From NCBI GenBank assembly GCA_948806215.1, contig CAQIDI010000012.1, positions 1 through 30,693 of the forward strand: DNA of 30,693 nucleotides, read 5' to 3'. A program made the translations under genes and the position numbers. This document shows positions 18,266 to 26,423 of the stretch, one piece after another; position 1 is the stretch's first letter, and each line of letters opens with the position of its first letter. The DNA is from an uncultured Eubacteriales bacterium (GTDB lineage Bacteria > Bacillota > Clostridia > Christensenellales > UBA1242). The notes under the pieces were generated by a model. That model had not been told where the DNA came from, did no database searches, and saw nothing but the letters and a program-made list of their open reading frames with translations.

Positions 18266-18288
18266 CACCAAAATTAGGTGTTATTTTT
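18257..18288. terminator. Bidirectional terminator between Nudix and TetR genes
   Basis: AAAATAGCACC pairs with GGTGTTATTTT (one G-T wobble) across a 7-base loop, with A/T runs on both sides. It lies between convergent genes. Confidence 0.75.
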
Positions 18289-18296
18289 GGATTTAT

Positions 18297-18809
18297 TTAA
18301 AATTTTTGCTTAATTATGTTTGTTGCAATATCTATAAGCAAGTTTAATTTTTCTTCTTGCTTTGATTTATAGTTTAACAAAATAAAAGCTCCCTGAATAA
18401 TAAATATAACGCACATAGTTTTTTCGTCGGTGTTAATTTCTTTTTTATAAAATTCTAGCAAATATTTTTGAGTTTTTTCAACTAACATATTAATTCGGTT
18501 AGAAAATAGTATTTGAATAGTGTTATTATTATTAAAACTGTTATAAATGCCTTTAATAAATTTTTCGGTGTTTTTAAACAAACAATCGTAACCATTAAAA
18601 CCTAAAAAACATTGTTGCAAATATTTTTCTTCTAGCTCGTTAGAAAGTTCGTATATGTCGCTATAGTAGTTATAAAATGTTGTTTTGTTAATTAATGCAA
18701 TAGAGTATAGTTCACTAACTTTAATATCTTCTAAATTCTTTTTTTGTCTTAGTTCCAAAAAAGCATTTTCTATTGATTTTTTAGTTTTAATGGTTCTTAA
18801 ATCTGGCAT
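18297..18809 (-). CDS. TetR/AcrR-family transcriptional repressor
   Basis: 170 residues. The N-terminal helix-turn-helix (about 5-52) has the typical TetR pattern: RTIKTKKSIENAFLEL, then I-K-V-S-E-L, and NKTTFYNYYSDIYEL as recognition helix and following turn. The C-terminal half is all helical and divergent, as expected for the ligand and dimer domain. AAAGGA lies 9 bases before the ATG. It is divergent from an FtsX-type ABC transporter, and the intergenic region holds two near-identical inverted repeats, so it very likely represses that transporter and itself until an inducer is bound. The inducer is unknown. Confidence 0.85.
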   Translation of the reverse strand: MPDLRTIKTKKSIENAFLELRQKKNLEDIKVSELYSIALINKTTFYNYYSDIYELSNELEEKYLQQCFLGFNGYDCLFKNTEKFIKGIYNSFNNNNTIQILFSNRINMLVEKTQKYLLEFYKKEINTDEKTMCVIFIIQGAFILLNYKSKQEEKLNLLIDIATNIIKQKF

Positions 18810-18842
18810 AATAAAACATCCTTTTTCAACGATTTTTTAAAT

Positions 18843-18898
18843 TAGTTGTTTTTTCAACTATACGTAATTAACAGTAGTTGTTTTTTCAACCATAGTTG
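18843..18898. promoter_or_regulatory. TetR operator array
   Basis: Site 1 is TAGTTG-TTTTTT-CAACTA (18843-18860), a perfect 6+6 inverted repeat. Site 2 is TAGTTG-TTTTTT-CAACCA (18875-18892), 32 bp (about three helical turns) downstream. A further TAGTTG half-site (18893-18898) abuts site 2 and the -10 of the ABC operon, and a CAAC half-site lies at 18827-18830 near the tetR start. The arrangement fits a TetR-family dimer binding cooperatively and blocking both promoters. Confidence 0.8.
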
Positions 18899-18904
18899 TA
18901 TAAT
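18878..18904 (+). promoter_or_regulatory. Promoter of the FtsX-type ABC transporter operon, overlapped by the operator
   Basis: TATAAT at 18899-18904 with a weak -35 (TTGTTT at 18878-18883, 15 bp; or TAGTTG at 18875-18880, 18 bp) lying inside operator site 2, so repressor binding would block RNA polymerase. Confidence 0.55.
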
Positions 18905-18955
18905 ATTATTGTAACATAATAATTAATTATTAAAAAGCATAATAAGGAGTAAGAT

Positions 18956-19657
18956 ATGGCTTATTTAGAACTTGAAAATGTTTGCAAAGAATATAACACA
19001 GCAGCTGGTAGTTTTTTAGCATTATCAGATGTTTCTTTTGAGTTAAATAACGGCGAATTTGTTGTTATACTTGGACCTAGCGGAGCAGGAAAAACAACGC
19101 TTCTTAATTTGCTTGGCGGAATGGATACATTAACTAGTGGAGTAATAACACTAAACGGGCAAGTCGTATCAAATTTAAACAAAAAACAATTAACAAAATA
19201 TAGACGCACCGAAATTGGTTTTGTTTTTCAGTTCTATAATTTAATGCCAAATTTAACAGCATTAGAAAATGTTGAATTGGCAACCGAAATTTGCCCTAAA
19301 GCTTTAAAACCTAAAAAGGTGTTAGAGGATGTTGAACTGGGTGGAAGGTTATCGCATTTTCCGGCACAACTTAGTGGTGGCGAGCAACAACGTGTTAGTA
19401 TTGCTAGGGCTATTGCAAAAAATCCTAAATTGCTTTTGTGCGACGAACCAACCGGAGCACTTGACTATGTAACAGGTAAAAATATATTAGCCTTGTTATA
19501 TAGCATTTCGAAAAAGAATAAAAAGCTTGTTGTGGTTGTAACACACAATCAAGCTTTAAAAGAAATGGCAGATAAAGTTATTTCAATAAAAAATGGCAAA
19601 ATAGAAAGTGTTGAAATAAACGAAAATCCAAAGCCAATTTCTGAGATTGAGTGGTAA
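18956..19657 (+). CDS. ABC transporter ATPase (MacB/LolD-like, partner of FtsX permease)
   Basis: 233 residues. It has Walker A GPSGAGKTT (40-48), Q-loop FVFQFYNLMPNLTALENV (Q92), the signature LSGGEQQR (139-146), Walker B LLLCDEPTGALD (D163-E164) and the switch H197 (VVTHN). The PTGALD wording and the Q-loop text are typical of the MacB/LolD/BceA class that works with FtsX-fold permeases. AAGGAG is 6 bases before the ATG. The stop overlaps the start of the permease gene (TAATG), so the two are translationally coupled and form one operon controlled by the divergent TetR. Likely role: efflux or mechanotransmission at the membrane, possibly of a toxic compound or peptide. Confidence 0.9.
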   Translation: MAYLELENVCKEYNTAAGSFLALSDVSFELNNGEFVVILGPSGAGKTTLLNLLGGMDTLTSGVITLNGQVVSNLNKKQLTKYRRTEIGFVFQFYNLMPNLTALENVELATEICPKALKPKKVLEDVELGGRLSHFPAQLSGGEQQRVSIARAIAKNPKLLLCDEPTGALDYVTGKNILALLYSISKKNKKLVVVVTHNQALKEMADKVISIKNGKIESVEINENPKPISEIEW

Positions 19658-21426
19658 TGAAAGCCAGTTTAAAAGTTTCGTTTAGGCTATTTAAAAAATA
19701 TATTACTAGGCTACTAACAATAATCGCCATTGTTATTGTTAGTGTTGGTTTTATGTCGGGGCTAGGCGAAGTTAAAAATAAAATAGATATTGCGCAAAAC
19801 AATTTTTATATTTCTGAGAATATTTCGGATTTATATTTAAAAAGCAAACGCCAATATGGTTTTTCTTTAAACGAAATAAGATATTTAAACAATAAGTTTG
19901 GCGAAAACAATGTTTTAAAAAGTTTTAGTTACGAATTAAAAAATAATAACGAAATAACTAGGGTTTATAGTTTTAATATTGTCGATGCAAAAATTAATAA
20001 ATTAAAGTTATTAGAAGGCGAGTTTCCTAAAACCGAAAACGAAGTTGTGGTTGAACGAAAAACTAACACAATTAAAAGTTATAACATTGGGGATGTTATA
20101 AACATTAATAATATTAATTATTTTGTTTGCGGCATTGTTATTAACCCTTTAATTTTAATCGAAGCCGAAGAACCTAGTTTGCAGTTTGAAAACGAACATT
20201 TAAGTAATGTAGTTTATTTAAATTCGACTCAGTTTATAACAAACGATGTTTATATAACGCTAGAGAATAGAGAACTATTTAAAAGTTTTAATAAAAAATA
20301 TAAAGCCGAAGTTGAAAAACTAAAACAAGAAACACAGCAAGTTATAGGCGAAGATAATGTTGTAATTTTAAGCTTATATGAAAATGTTGGCTTATATTCG
20401 ATGCACTCTTATGCCGAAAAGGTTGGGCTAATAACCATTATTTTTGTAATTTTCTTTTTGCTTGTAACCCTGCTTGTGGTTTATTCAACAATGTCGCGTT
20501 TGCTTGATGAAGAACGCTCACAAATTGCTTGCTTAAAAACAATGGGTTTTAGTGATTACGGCATTGTTAACAAGTATGTTATGTTTGTGTTAATTGCAAC
20601 CATTATTGGCGGATTACTTGCCTTTGGTGTTGGTTATGGTTTAACAAGCATTATATATTCGGCTTTTAATATGCAATATATAATGCCACCTTTGCCTAAA
20701 ACAATAAACTTTACTTACTACGCATTAACTTTTGGCATTATTACTTTAAGCACTGTGCTGTTAACAGTGGCAACAGGAATTAGTATGGTAAAAAATAAAC
20801 CGATTACATTGCTAACTCCAAAAGCACCAAAATCTGGTAAGAAAGTTTTTATCGAAAAAATATCGTTTATCTGGAATAAACTTAGCTTTAAATATAAATC
20901 AACACTAAGAAACGTGTTTTTGTTTAAAAGCAGATTTTTTATGACAGTAATTTCAATTATTGGTTCAACAGTACTGGTGCTTGCTGGAATGGGATTGTTA
21001 GATTGTGCAATAAAGTTAGGCGATAGTGATTCGATAGTAACAATTTCGTGTGCATTAATTGTTTTTTCGGCGGTGCTTTGCTTGTTGGTTATCTATAACA
21101 TTACAAACATTAATGTTAGCGAGCGTAATCGCGAAATTGCAACGCTAATGGTGTTAGGTTACACCAACAAAGAAGTAACAAACTATATTTTTAGAGAAAT
21201 TTATATAATGAGTTTTATAGGAGCTATTTTGGGTGTTCCGTTAGGACTAGGCTTTATTTATTTTGTTTTTGATTTAATTAGTTTTGGTGCAATTCAAGAT
21301 ATTAATTGGTATACTTGGGTTTTAGCACCACTAGTAACAATGTTTTTTAGTTTTTTATCAACAATGTTTCTTTACAAAAAAATTGTTAAAACCGATATGA
21401 ATTCGTCTTTAAAAATTTTAGAATAA
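19657..21426 (+). CDS. FtsX-family ABC transporter permease
   Basis: The ATG at 19657 shares its A with the stop of the ATPase gene; a GTG two codons upstream (19651) is possible. 589 residues. TM1 (about 17-37) is followed by a large extracytoplasmic domain (38 to about 255), three TM helices forming the first FtsX unit (with KTMGFSDYGIVNKYV), a linker, and a second set of TM helices forming another FtsX unit (with MVLGYTNKEVTNYIF). The duplicated FtsX layout is that of large single-subunit permeases partnering MacB-class ATPases. It pairs with the preceding ATPase. The C-terminal half keeps both coupling-helix-like stretches. Substrate unknown; control by TetR suggests stress or drug response. 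Confidence 0.88.
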   Translation: MKASLKVSFRLFKKYITRLLTIIAIVIVSVGFMSGLGEVKNKIDIAQNNFYISENISDLYLKSKRQYGFSLNEIRYLNNKFGENNVLKSFSYELKNNNEITRVYSFNIVDAKINKLKLLEGEFPKTENEVVVERKTNTIKSYNIGDVININNINYFVCGIVINPLILIEAEEPSLQFENEHLSNVVYLNSTQFITNDVYITLENRELFKSFNKKYKAEVEKLKQETQQVIGEDNVVILSLYENVGLYSMHSYAEKVGLITIIFVIFFLLVTLLVVYSTMSRLLDEERSQIACLKTMGFSDYGIVNKYVMFVLIATIIGGLLAFGVGYGLTSIIYSAFNMQYIMPPLPKTINFTYYALTFGIITLSTVLLTVATGISMVKNKPITLLTPKAPKSGKKVFIEKISFIWNKLSFKYKSTLRNVFLFKSRFFMTVISIIGSTVLVLAGMGLLDCAIKLGDSDSIVTISCALIVFSAVLCLLVIYNITNINVSERNREIATLMVLGYTNKEVTNYIFREIYIMSFIGAILGVPLGLGFIYFVFDLISFGAIQDINWYTWVLAPLVTMFFSFLSTMFLYKKIVKTDMNSSLKILE

Positions 21427-21456
21427 AAAAGAGTTCTGTTTTAAGAACTCTTTTTT
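21425..21456. terminator. Bidirectional terminator
   Basis: GAGTTCT (21431-21437) pairs with AGAACTC (21444-21450), with A-run before and T-run after. It lies between the permease and convergent CYTH genes. Confidence 0.85.
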
Positions 21457-22069
21457 ATTCTTTAAACAAACCTAAATTATATGCCTTAGGATTATGTTGT
21501 TTTAAATAAAGTTCAACATAACCAATTTTTACTTGCGAGTAATCAAAACTAAAACCATTTTGATTTAATTTGTTTAACATATAGTTTTTAATTTCTTCTT
21601 TGTTAATTTCTGCATTATCAGGAAAGTCACATTCAATTTCTATAAACTTACCAATGTTTTTTGCATTGTCTAAGCTAATTATCAAATCGTCTAACTTATA
21701 AACTTCACGATATTTATCGATTATTGCTAGAGTTTTTAAGTTGTTAACTTTTAAAAATTCATTAAAGTTTTTAAATTTATTGTTATATTCAATTCCAATG
21801 CTTTTAAAAATTTGTTCAATCGAAGTTTTAGGCAAAAAATCATTATATAAAAAACTGGTTTCTTTGCAATATGTGTGGCTTAGGTCGCCAATGTTTAACT
21901 TAAAATCAATTTTTTTGTTATCTCTATTTCTTAAAAAATTTCCTGTGGAAATTAAATTATAGTTTGGAGTATCGTAATAAATATCAAGCACTTTGCTTTT
22001 TTTTAAACATTCTAATTTTTTAAAGTTAGGAAAGTTATTAACTTGTAACTTTAATTCAACCTCTATCAT
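21455..22069 (-). CDS. CYTH-domain (triphosphate tunnel) protein
   Basis: The ATG at 22069 is used because GGAG lies 6 bases upstream; a TTG at 22081 overlaps that ribosome site. 204 residues. The N-terminal E3-x-E5-x-K7 (IEVELKL) is the CYTH signature. It is followed by DIYYDTPN (29-36), LRNR (46-49) and DFKL, all matching the metal and triphosphate-binding strands of the tunnel fold. Family members are inorganic triphosphatases, thiamine triphosphatases or class IV adenylate cyclases; this one is most safely called a triphosphate-hydrolysing CYTH protein. It is divergent from the kinase array, with two palindromes in the gap. Confidence 0.8.
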   Translation of the reverse strand: MIEVELKLQVNNFPNFKKLECLKKSKVLDIYYDTPNYNLISTGNFLRNRDNKKIDFKLNIGDLSHTYCKETSFLYNDFLPKTSIEQIFKSIGIEYNNKFKNFNEFLKVNNLKTLAIIDKYREVYKLDDLIISLDNAKNIGKFIEIECDFPDNAEINKEEIKNYMLNKLNQNGFSFDYSQVKIGYVELYLKQHNPKAYNLGLFKE

Positions 22070-22092
22070 AACATTCTCCAAAAGTTTTTTTT

Positions 22093-22103
22093 ATTATAAC
22101 ACA
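22093..22103 (-). promoter_or_regulatory. Extended -10 promoter of the CYTH gene
   Basis: On the minus strand TGTG-T-TATAAT is a perfect extended -10. No good -35 is present; a palindrome (22109-22120) occupies that place. Confidence 0.65.
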
Positions 22104-22108
22104 ACAAA

Positions 22109-22144
22109 CGTAAATTTACGCATTAATTATATATATATAATTAA
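22109..22144. repeat. Two adjacent palindromes in a divergent promoter region
   Basis: CGTAAATTTACG (22109-22120) is a perfect 12-bp palindrome. Two bases later a 22-bp perfect palindrome of AT-only sequence (22123-22144) begins with TTAATTATATA. They sit between the -10 of the CYTH gene and the -35 of the kinase operon. The first is a plausible operator; the second could be one, or just low-complexity sequence. Confidence 0.55.
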
Positions 22145-22159
22145 ATAAAATAAAGGGTA

Positions 22160-22188
22160 TTGAAACTGCATTTTTTGTGTGATACAAT
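22160..22188 (+). promoter_or_regulatory. Promoter of the four-kinase operon, predicted to give a leaderless mRNA
   Basis: TTGAAA (22160-22165), 17-bp spacer, TACAAT (22183-22188) preceded by TGTG-A, an extended -10. The expected start of transcription (about 22195) is immediately before the ATG at 22196. Confidence 0.75.
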
Positions 22189-22195
22189 ATTATAT

Positions 22196-23185
22196 ATGAG
22201 CAAATGTTACACAACTAAGGAATTAGTTAGATATTTTAATAAACTTAATGGTAAGTCGGTGCAACCAACCAAAATTATTGATGGGTTAAAAAATAACTTT
22301 GGTTGTGTTGATGAACAAATTGAACAAATTTTTTCTTCTGATGAAGACCACGATGCAGAAGGCACAAAAAAAATGTGTGCCTACTTAGGCAATAAAAAAG
22401 TGTTGGCAATGCTAAAATCGTTTATAGTTTTTAAACCTTACGACCAAGAATGTTTAAACGGAAAAGCAAGTGCAATTATTAAAGAAAACGATAGGTTAAT
22501 GGCACAAGGTGCAAAAATTCCTAAAGTTCATTCGCTGTTTTTTGCTGATGGTAGATATTTCGAACTTCAAAATGCAGCAGAAGGTGATATTATATCGGTT
22601 TTAAATTTAGAAAACTTTGGAAGACGCGTGCTAAAAACTGTGGATAAAATTTCGCCAAAAGAATATAAAGAACTATTTAAAAAAAGTTTGTTTGAATATA
22701 ACTTAAAGCAACAAAAATTAATGCTTAATTTGCCACAAGAAAAGTTTGACGAACTTTTTAACACATATAAAATTTTGAATGATAACTTTTATGGTGATTA
22801 CGACAGCCATAGCGAAAATGTTTTGGTTAGCGAAAAAGGATTTATGGTTGTTGATATTGATTACGACCAAATGATATTTAACACAACCAAACGAAGTTTG
22901 TTATCGTTATATAATAAATTTTTACGACCATTTTCCAATGCAACAGTGCACACTAATTTTTTAACAAATAATCAAATTGAAACCTTGCAAAATAACAATG
23001 TTGAAATATTAAAAAAATTAGTGACCACTGCGTCAAACAATAATATTGCATTATATAACGATGATAGTTTTATTAAAAACACAGCACCTTTTATTGTGGG
23101 GGATAAAAACTGGAAAAATTATTGCGGTTATATTTTAGAACCTCAAAGAGATTTACTTTTTAAAGAATTGAATAGACGAAAATAA
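22196..23185 (+). CDS. Kinase-fold protein, first of four tandem paralogues
   Basis: The ATG at 22196 is chosen because the N-terminus (KELVRYFNKLNGKS) aligns with those of the three following paralogues and because the sequence upstream is a promoter; a TTG at 22160 would lie in the -35. 329 residues, no ribosome site. N-lobe lysine K74 (VLAMLKS), a hinge-like stretch with GAKIPKVHSLFFADG (105-119), a helix with Q-Q-x-x-x-L-x-L-P (172-180), the catalytic loop D203-S-H-S-E-N208 and the metal Asp in VDIDY (D220, D222). The D-x-H-x-x-N spacing and the 17 residues to D220 are those of aminoglycoside phosphotransferase/choline-kinase-type folds. An active small-molecule or protein kinase is likely; the substrate is unknown and I do not recognise a named family. 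Confidence 0.7.
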   Translation: MSKCYTTKELVRYFNKLNGKSVQPTKIIDGLKNNFGCVDEQIEQIFSSDEDHDAEGTKKMCAYLGNKKVLAMLKSFIVFKPYDQECLNGKASAIIKENDRLMAQGAKIPKVHSLFFADGRYFELQNAAEGDIISVLNLENFGRRVLKTVDKISPKEYKELFKKSLFEYNLKQQKLMLNLPQEKFDELFNTYKILNDNFYGDYDSHSENVLVSEKGFMVVDIDYDQMIFNTTKRSLLSLYNKFLRPFSNATVHTNFLTNNQIETLQNNNVEILKKLVTTASNNNIALYNDDSFIKNTAPFIVGDKNWKNYCGYILEPQRDLLFKELNRRK

Positions 23186-23191
23186 AAAAAT

Positions 23192-24115
23192 ATGAAAAAA
23201 GAATTAGCAGATTATTTTAATTCAATAAGCGGAACTTCCAAATTTATAGAAGATATTAAAAATGATGCTCCTATTTTTTATGGCACTACAGCAAAGCAAG
23301 TTATTGAAAAACTAGAAGAAAATTCAAAGGCCGATAAAATTGGATCTTTTAAAACTTGCCATTTTGTTAACAAACCTAGGCTGGCTATTTTAAAATCCAG
23401 AAAATATTATAGTAGCGATGCTCAAAAAATTATTAATGCAAGAATTAATGAAATGCTAAATATAAATAAAGAACTTTTAGAAAATGGGGCAAGAATTCCT
23501 AAATTATATGGAGTGTTTTTTGTTAATAATAAATATGTTGAAATGCAACAAAAAATTTTGGGCAACCCTATTGCAATAATTAGAGAACAAGAGTTTTTTT
23601 ACGAACACGATTATCATAACTATATTGGATACAAAAAGTTGTTTGAATATGTTACAAAACAACAAAACATTTTAGTTAAACTACCACAAAAAGCTTATGA
23701 CGATTTATTAAACACTCACTTATTGTTTAGAACTTATAACTATCGCTACGATGATAGCCACAGCGAAAATGTGTTAGTTAATAAAAATGGCTTTACAATA
23801 ATTGATATTGATTATAATTTAATGAGCGAAAACAAAAAGAATATTGACCCTATGCCAATAGGAAACACAAATTGTGTTTACGATTTTATTCATCCTTTTA
23901 GTTATGGGGCGAATAGTGGTTTTACTGACGAACAAAACAATGTTATTTATAAAAACAACATAAAGGTTACTACTAAGTTATTAACAGCAATAAGCAATAA
24001 AAAACTTGATTATAAGTCGGATTATTGCGGGAATTTGTTTAACTTAATGTTAGGTAAAAATTGGAAAGAAATTGTTTCAAAAATAAATGCAGAAGTTAAA
24101 GCTTTAAAAAAATAA
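23192..24115 (+). CDS. Kinase-fold protein, second tandem paralogue
   Basis: 307 residues, the shortest of the four. It keeps K68 (LAILKS), GARIPKLYGVFF (99-110), YVEMQQ (115-120), the catalytic loop D188-S-H-S-E-N193 and IDIDY (D205, D207). It begins six bases after the stop of the first copy, with no visible Shine-Dalgarno (only A-rich sequence), so it probably depends on translational coupling or re-initiation. Its N-terminal ELADYFNSISG matches the short YFN-x-x-x-G start motif of the family. Divergence from the first copy looks extensive outside the motifs, so the duplication is not recent. Likely ATP-dependent phosphotransferase; substrate unknown. Confidence 0.7.
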   Translation: MKKELADYFNSISGTSKFIEDIKNDAPIFYGTTAKQVIEKLEENSKADKIGSFKTCHFVNKPRLAILKSRKYYSSDAQKIINARINEMLNINKELLENGARIPKLYGVFFVNNKYVEMQQKILGNPIAIIREQEFFYEHDYHNYIGYKKLFEYVTKQQNILVKLPQKAYDDLLNTHLLFRTYNYRYDDSHSENVLVNKNGFTIIDIDYNLMSENKKNIDPMPIGNTNCVYDFIHPFSYGANSGFTDEQNNVIYKNNIKVTTKLLTAISNKKLDYKSDYCGNLFNLMLGKNWKEIVSKINAEVKALKK

Positions 24116-24133
24116 TAAATAACAGGATACAAT

Positions 24134-25195
24134 ATGATTAGCAAAGAATTGATTGATTTTTTAAATAATATAAGTGGCGAAGAATTAGACGAAACCTTAA
24201 TTGATATGGCAAGTAGCAAAATTAGCAAAACAGCAAAAATAACTAAAGGTGTGGTTTCAGAGTTAAAAGGTGTTATTGCAAGTGATAAATATGTAAGTAA
24301 GGGGGCTAATAAAACCTGCACATTTTTAGGCGATAAAAAAGTGCTTGCTTGTTTAAAACAAAAAACTCCAGTAAAAAGTGCTTCGGTTGAGATTGGAAAA
24401 AAGCTTGAGAGTAAAATAAGAAAACTAAATAATAAAGTTGTTTCGAAAGGTGCATTAGTTCCAAAAATTTATGCATTGTTTTTTGCAGATAAAAAGTATA
24501 TTGAAATTCAACAACGCATTAAAGGAAGCCCTATTGCTATTTTTAATTTTGAGAATTTTACCGAAACTATTATTGATGAGCCATTAGATCCAATAATTTT
24601 TAATTGCTCGGAGGAAGAAAGATTGTTAATTGGTGAAAAACTGTTTAACTATAATTTAGGGCAACAACAAAATATGATTAATGCTCCGCAAGATTGTTAT
24701 GATAAACTTTATAAAACCATCGAAATTTTAAGTAATCACGGCATTGAGTTTTTAGATTCTCACAGCGAAAATGTTTTGCTTGGTGAAAAGGGATTTTCGC
24801 TTATTGATATCGACTACGAAAGTGCCATTGAAAATCGAGAAAAAGGTAACACAGTAAAACCAAACAATAACAATAATATTTTTAATTTTTTAAATCCATT
24901 TTCGTATGCTAGTTCATATGATAAGTTTTTAACTAAAGAACAAGTTAAAATTTTGGAATCTAACAATGTTGAAATATTAAAAAAATTGGTAGATGCTATA
25001 AGTAATAATAATGTTATAGGTCAATTTAATCTATATAGAATAAAACAAACTGTTCTTAGTATGTTAGATGAAGAAAGTTTAAACAAAAATGCAGATTATA
25101 TTTTTGCTTCGCAAACCGAGTTAAGAACCAAGCATAATTTTAAACCAGACGAATTTTTGTGCGAAGTAAAAGCAGGAAAAGTTAAAAAAAGGTAA
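24134..25195 (+). CDS. Kinase-fold protein, third tandem paralogue
   Basis: 353 residues. It has K75 (VLACLKQ), GALVPKIYALFFADKKYIEI (106-125), the LFNYNLGQQQ helix (170-179), the catalytic loop D208-S-H-S-E-N213 and IDIDY (D225, D227). An insert of about 20 residues (145-165, acidic) lies between the hinge region and the QQ helix; the fourth copy has a comparable insert. AGGA lies 6 bases before the ATG. A GATACAAT string, as in the -10 of the operon promoter, also lies just before this ATG but lacks the TGTG extension. The C-terminus has extra residues ending in a basic KAGKVKKR. Same operon as its neighbours. Confidence 0.7.
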   Translation: MISKELIDFLNNISGEELDETLIDMASSKISKTAKITKGVVSELKGVIASDKYVSKGANKTCTFLGDKKVLACLKQKTPVKSASVEIGKKLESKIRKLNNKVVSKGALVPKIYALFFADKKYIEIQQRIKGSPIAIFNFENFTETIIDEPLDPIIFNCSEEERLLIGEKLFNYNLGQQQNMINAPQDCYDKLYKTIEILSNHGIEFLDSHSENVLLGEKGFSLIDIDYESAIENREKGNTVKPNNNNNIFNFLNPFSYASSYDKFLTKEQVKILESNNVEILKKLVDAISNNNVIGQFNLYRIKQTVLSMLDEESLNKNADYIFASQTELRTKHNFKPDEFLCEVKAGKVKKR

Positions 25196-25197
25196 TT

Positions 25198-26301
25198 ATG
25201 AAACAAAAACTACTTGAAGAATATTTTAATAAATTAAGAGGAAAATCTATCGATTTAAACAATGTTGAACCCGATATTGCTTCTTTGGGAGAAGATATTC
25301 ATACAAGTTTAATTGATGTAATTAAAAGTTCTAATTATGCTTCTATGGGTGGAAACAAAACTTTTAATGTTATTACAGATAAAAATGGAACAAATAATTT
25401 TGCAATTTTAAAATCAAAAAAGAAATATGCTAAATGTGAACAACAATTTAAACTGGTTGAAATAGATGATAACATTAAAATTAATTCGATTCTTAGGTCA
25501 ATGGGAGCAAAAGTTCCTAAACTTTACACAATGTTTTATGCAGATAGTAACTTTATAGAAATTCAGGAGCTGGCATTAGGAGATCCTATTGCATATTCTA
25601 ATGTAATATTTTTAAAACAAAAAGTGTTAGGTGGCTCTAGCAGTCCATCGCAATTAACTGCAGAAGAAAAAGAAAAGGTGGGCGAAGAACTTTATAATTA
25701 TAATGTGGGGCAACAACAAAAAATTTTAAGTTTGCCCGATAGTGCTTTTGATGATTTATTGCAAACTTACTTGCTGTTTGGTAAAATGAACTTTTTAATG
25801 GAAGATAGCCACGCAGGTAATGTGCTTGTTTCAGATAAGGGCTTTACTGTTATCGATGTTGATTATAGTTCGATTTTACACAAATTAAAGTTTAACGATA
25901 AGCCAACATCACTTGCTTCTTGTGAATCGTTTATTGCACCATTTGCAACTTCCACATTATTAACTTTTAAGGGGTTATTAACAACTAATCAGTTTGAGCA
26001 AATAAGATTTAATAATATTGAAATATTCAAAAAATTGTTTGATGCAATTTCTAGAAAAAACATTATTATTAATTTTGATACAGTAAGAAATAGTTTTAGT
26101 TATAATTCGTTAATTTCGCAATTAAAAAACTCTTTGGGTAGCGAGCGTTTCTTTATGAAATACGATTATATATTAGATTCTCAAATAAAGTTGTATGAAA
26201 GCAAAGGTTTGCCTAAAGGTGATTATTTTAAAGAACTTAAAGATAACAAACAAAAAATAGTGGAATCTATTAAGGTTAACGATTATAAAAAGTTTAGTTA
26301 A
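25198..26301 (+). CDS. Kinase-fold protein, fourth tandem paralogue
   Basis: 367 residues, the longest copy. The start lies two bases after the third copy's stop, with AAAAGG overlapping that gene's end, so the pair is coupled. It has K72 (FAILKS), GAKVPKLYTMFYAD (103-116), FIEIQE (119-124), NVGQQQKILSLP (169-180), the catalytic loop D203-S-H-A-G-N208 and IDVDY (D220, D222). Its D-S-H-A-G-N is the copy closest to the D-L-H-P-G-N of aminoglycoside phosphotransferases, which supports the fold call for the whole set. It has a C-terminal extension of charged helix. No clear terminator follows in the 184 bases to the next gene, so read-through into the SPFH operon is possible. Confidence 0.72.
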   Translation: MKQKLLEEYFNKLRGKSIDLNNVEPDIASLGEDIHTSLIDVIKSSNYASMGGNKTFNVITDKNGTNNFAILKSKKKYAKCEQQFKLVEIDDNIKINSILRSMGAKVPKLYTMFYADSNFIEIQELALGDPIAYSNVIFLKQKVLGGSSSPSQLTAEEKEKVGEELYNYNVGQQQKILSLPDSAFDDLLQTYLLFGKMNFLMEDSHAGNVLVSDKGFTVIDVDYSSILHKLKFNDKPTSLASCESFIAPFATSTLLTFKGLLTTNQFEQIRFNNIEIFKKLFDAISRKNIIINFDTVRNSFSYNSLISQLKNSLGSERFFMKYDYILDSQIKLYESKGLPKGDYFKELKDNKQKIVESIKVNDYKKFS

Positions 26302-26423
26302 AATTTTACTACTATTGTTTTAATCTTTTACATAAACTTATTTTAGATAATTAAATTTTTTATAAAATTAACAAAGCGAAAAATGTCGATAGTTATTTTA
26401 ATTGCTTTATAGTTTTATAAAAG

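Noticed and set aside
22160..22195. TTG at 22160 as start of the first kinase gene
   Set aside because: The TTG is part of a -35 element, the added residues do not match the paralogues, and no ribosome site precedes it.
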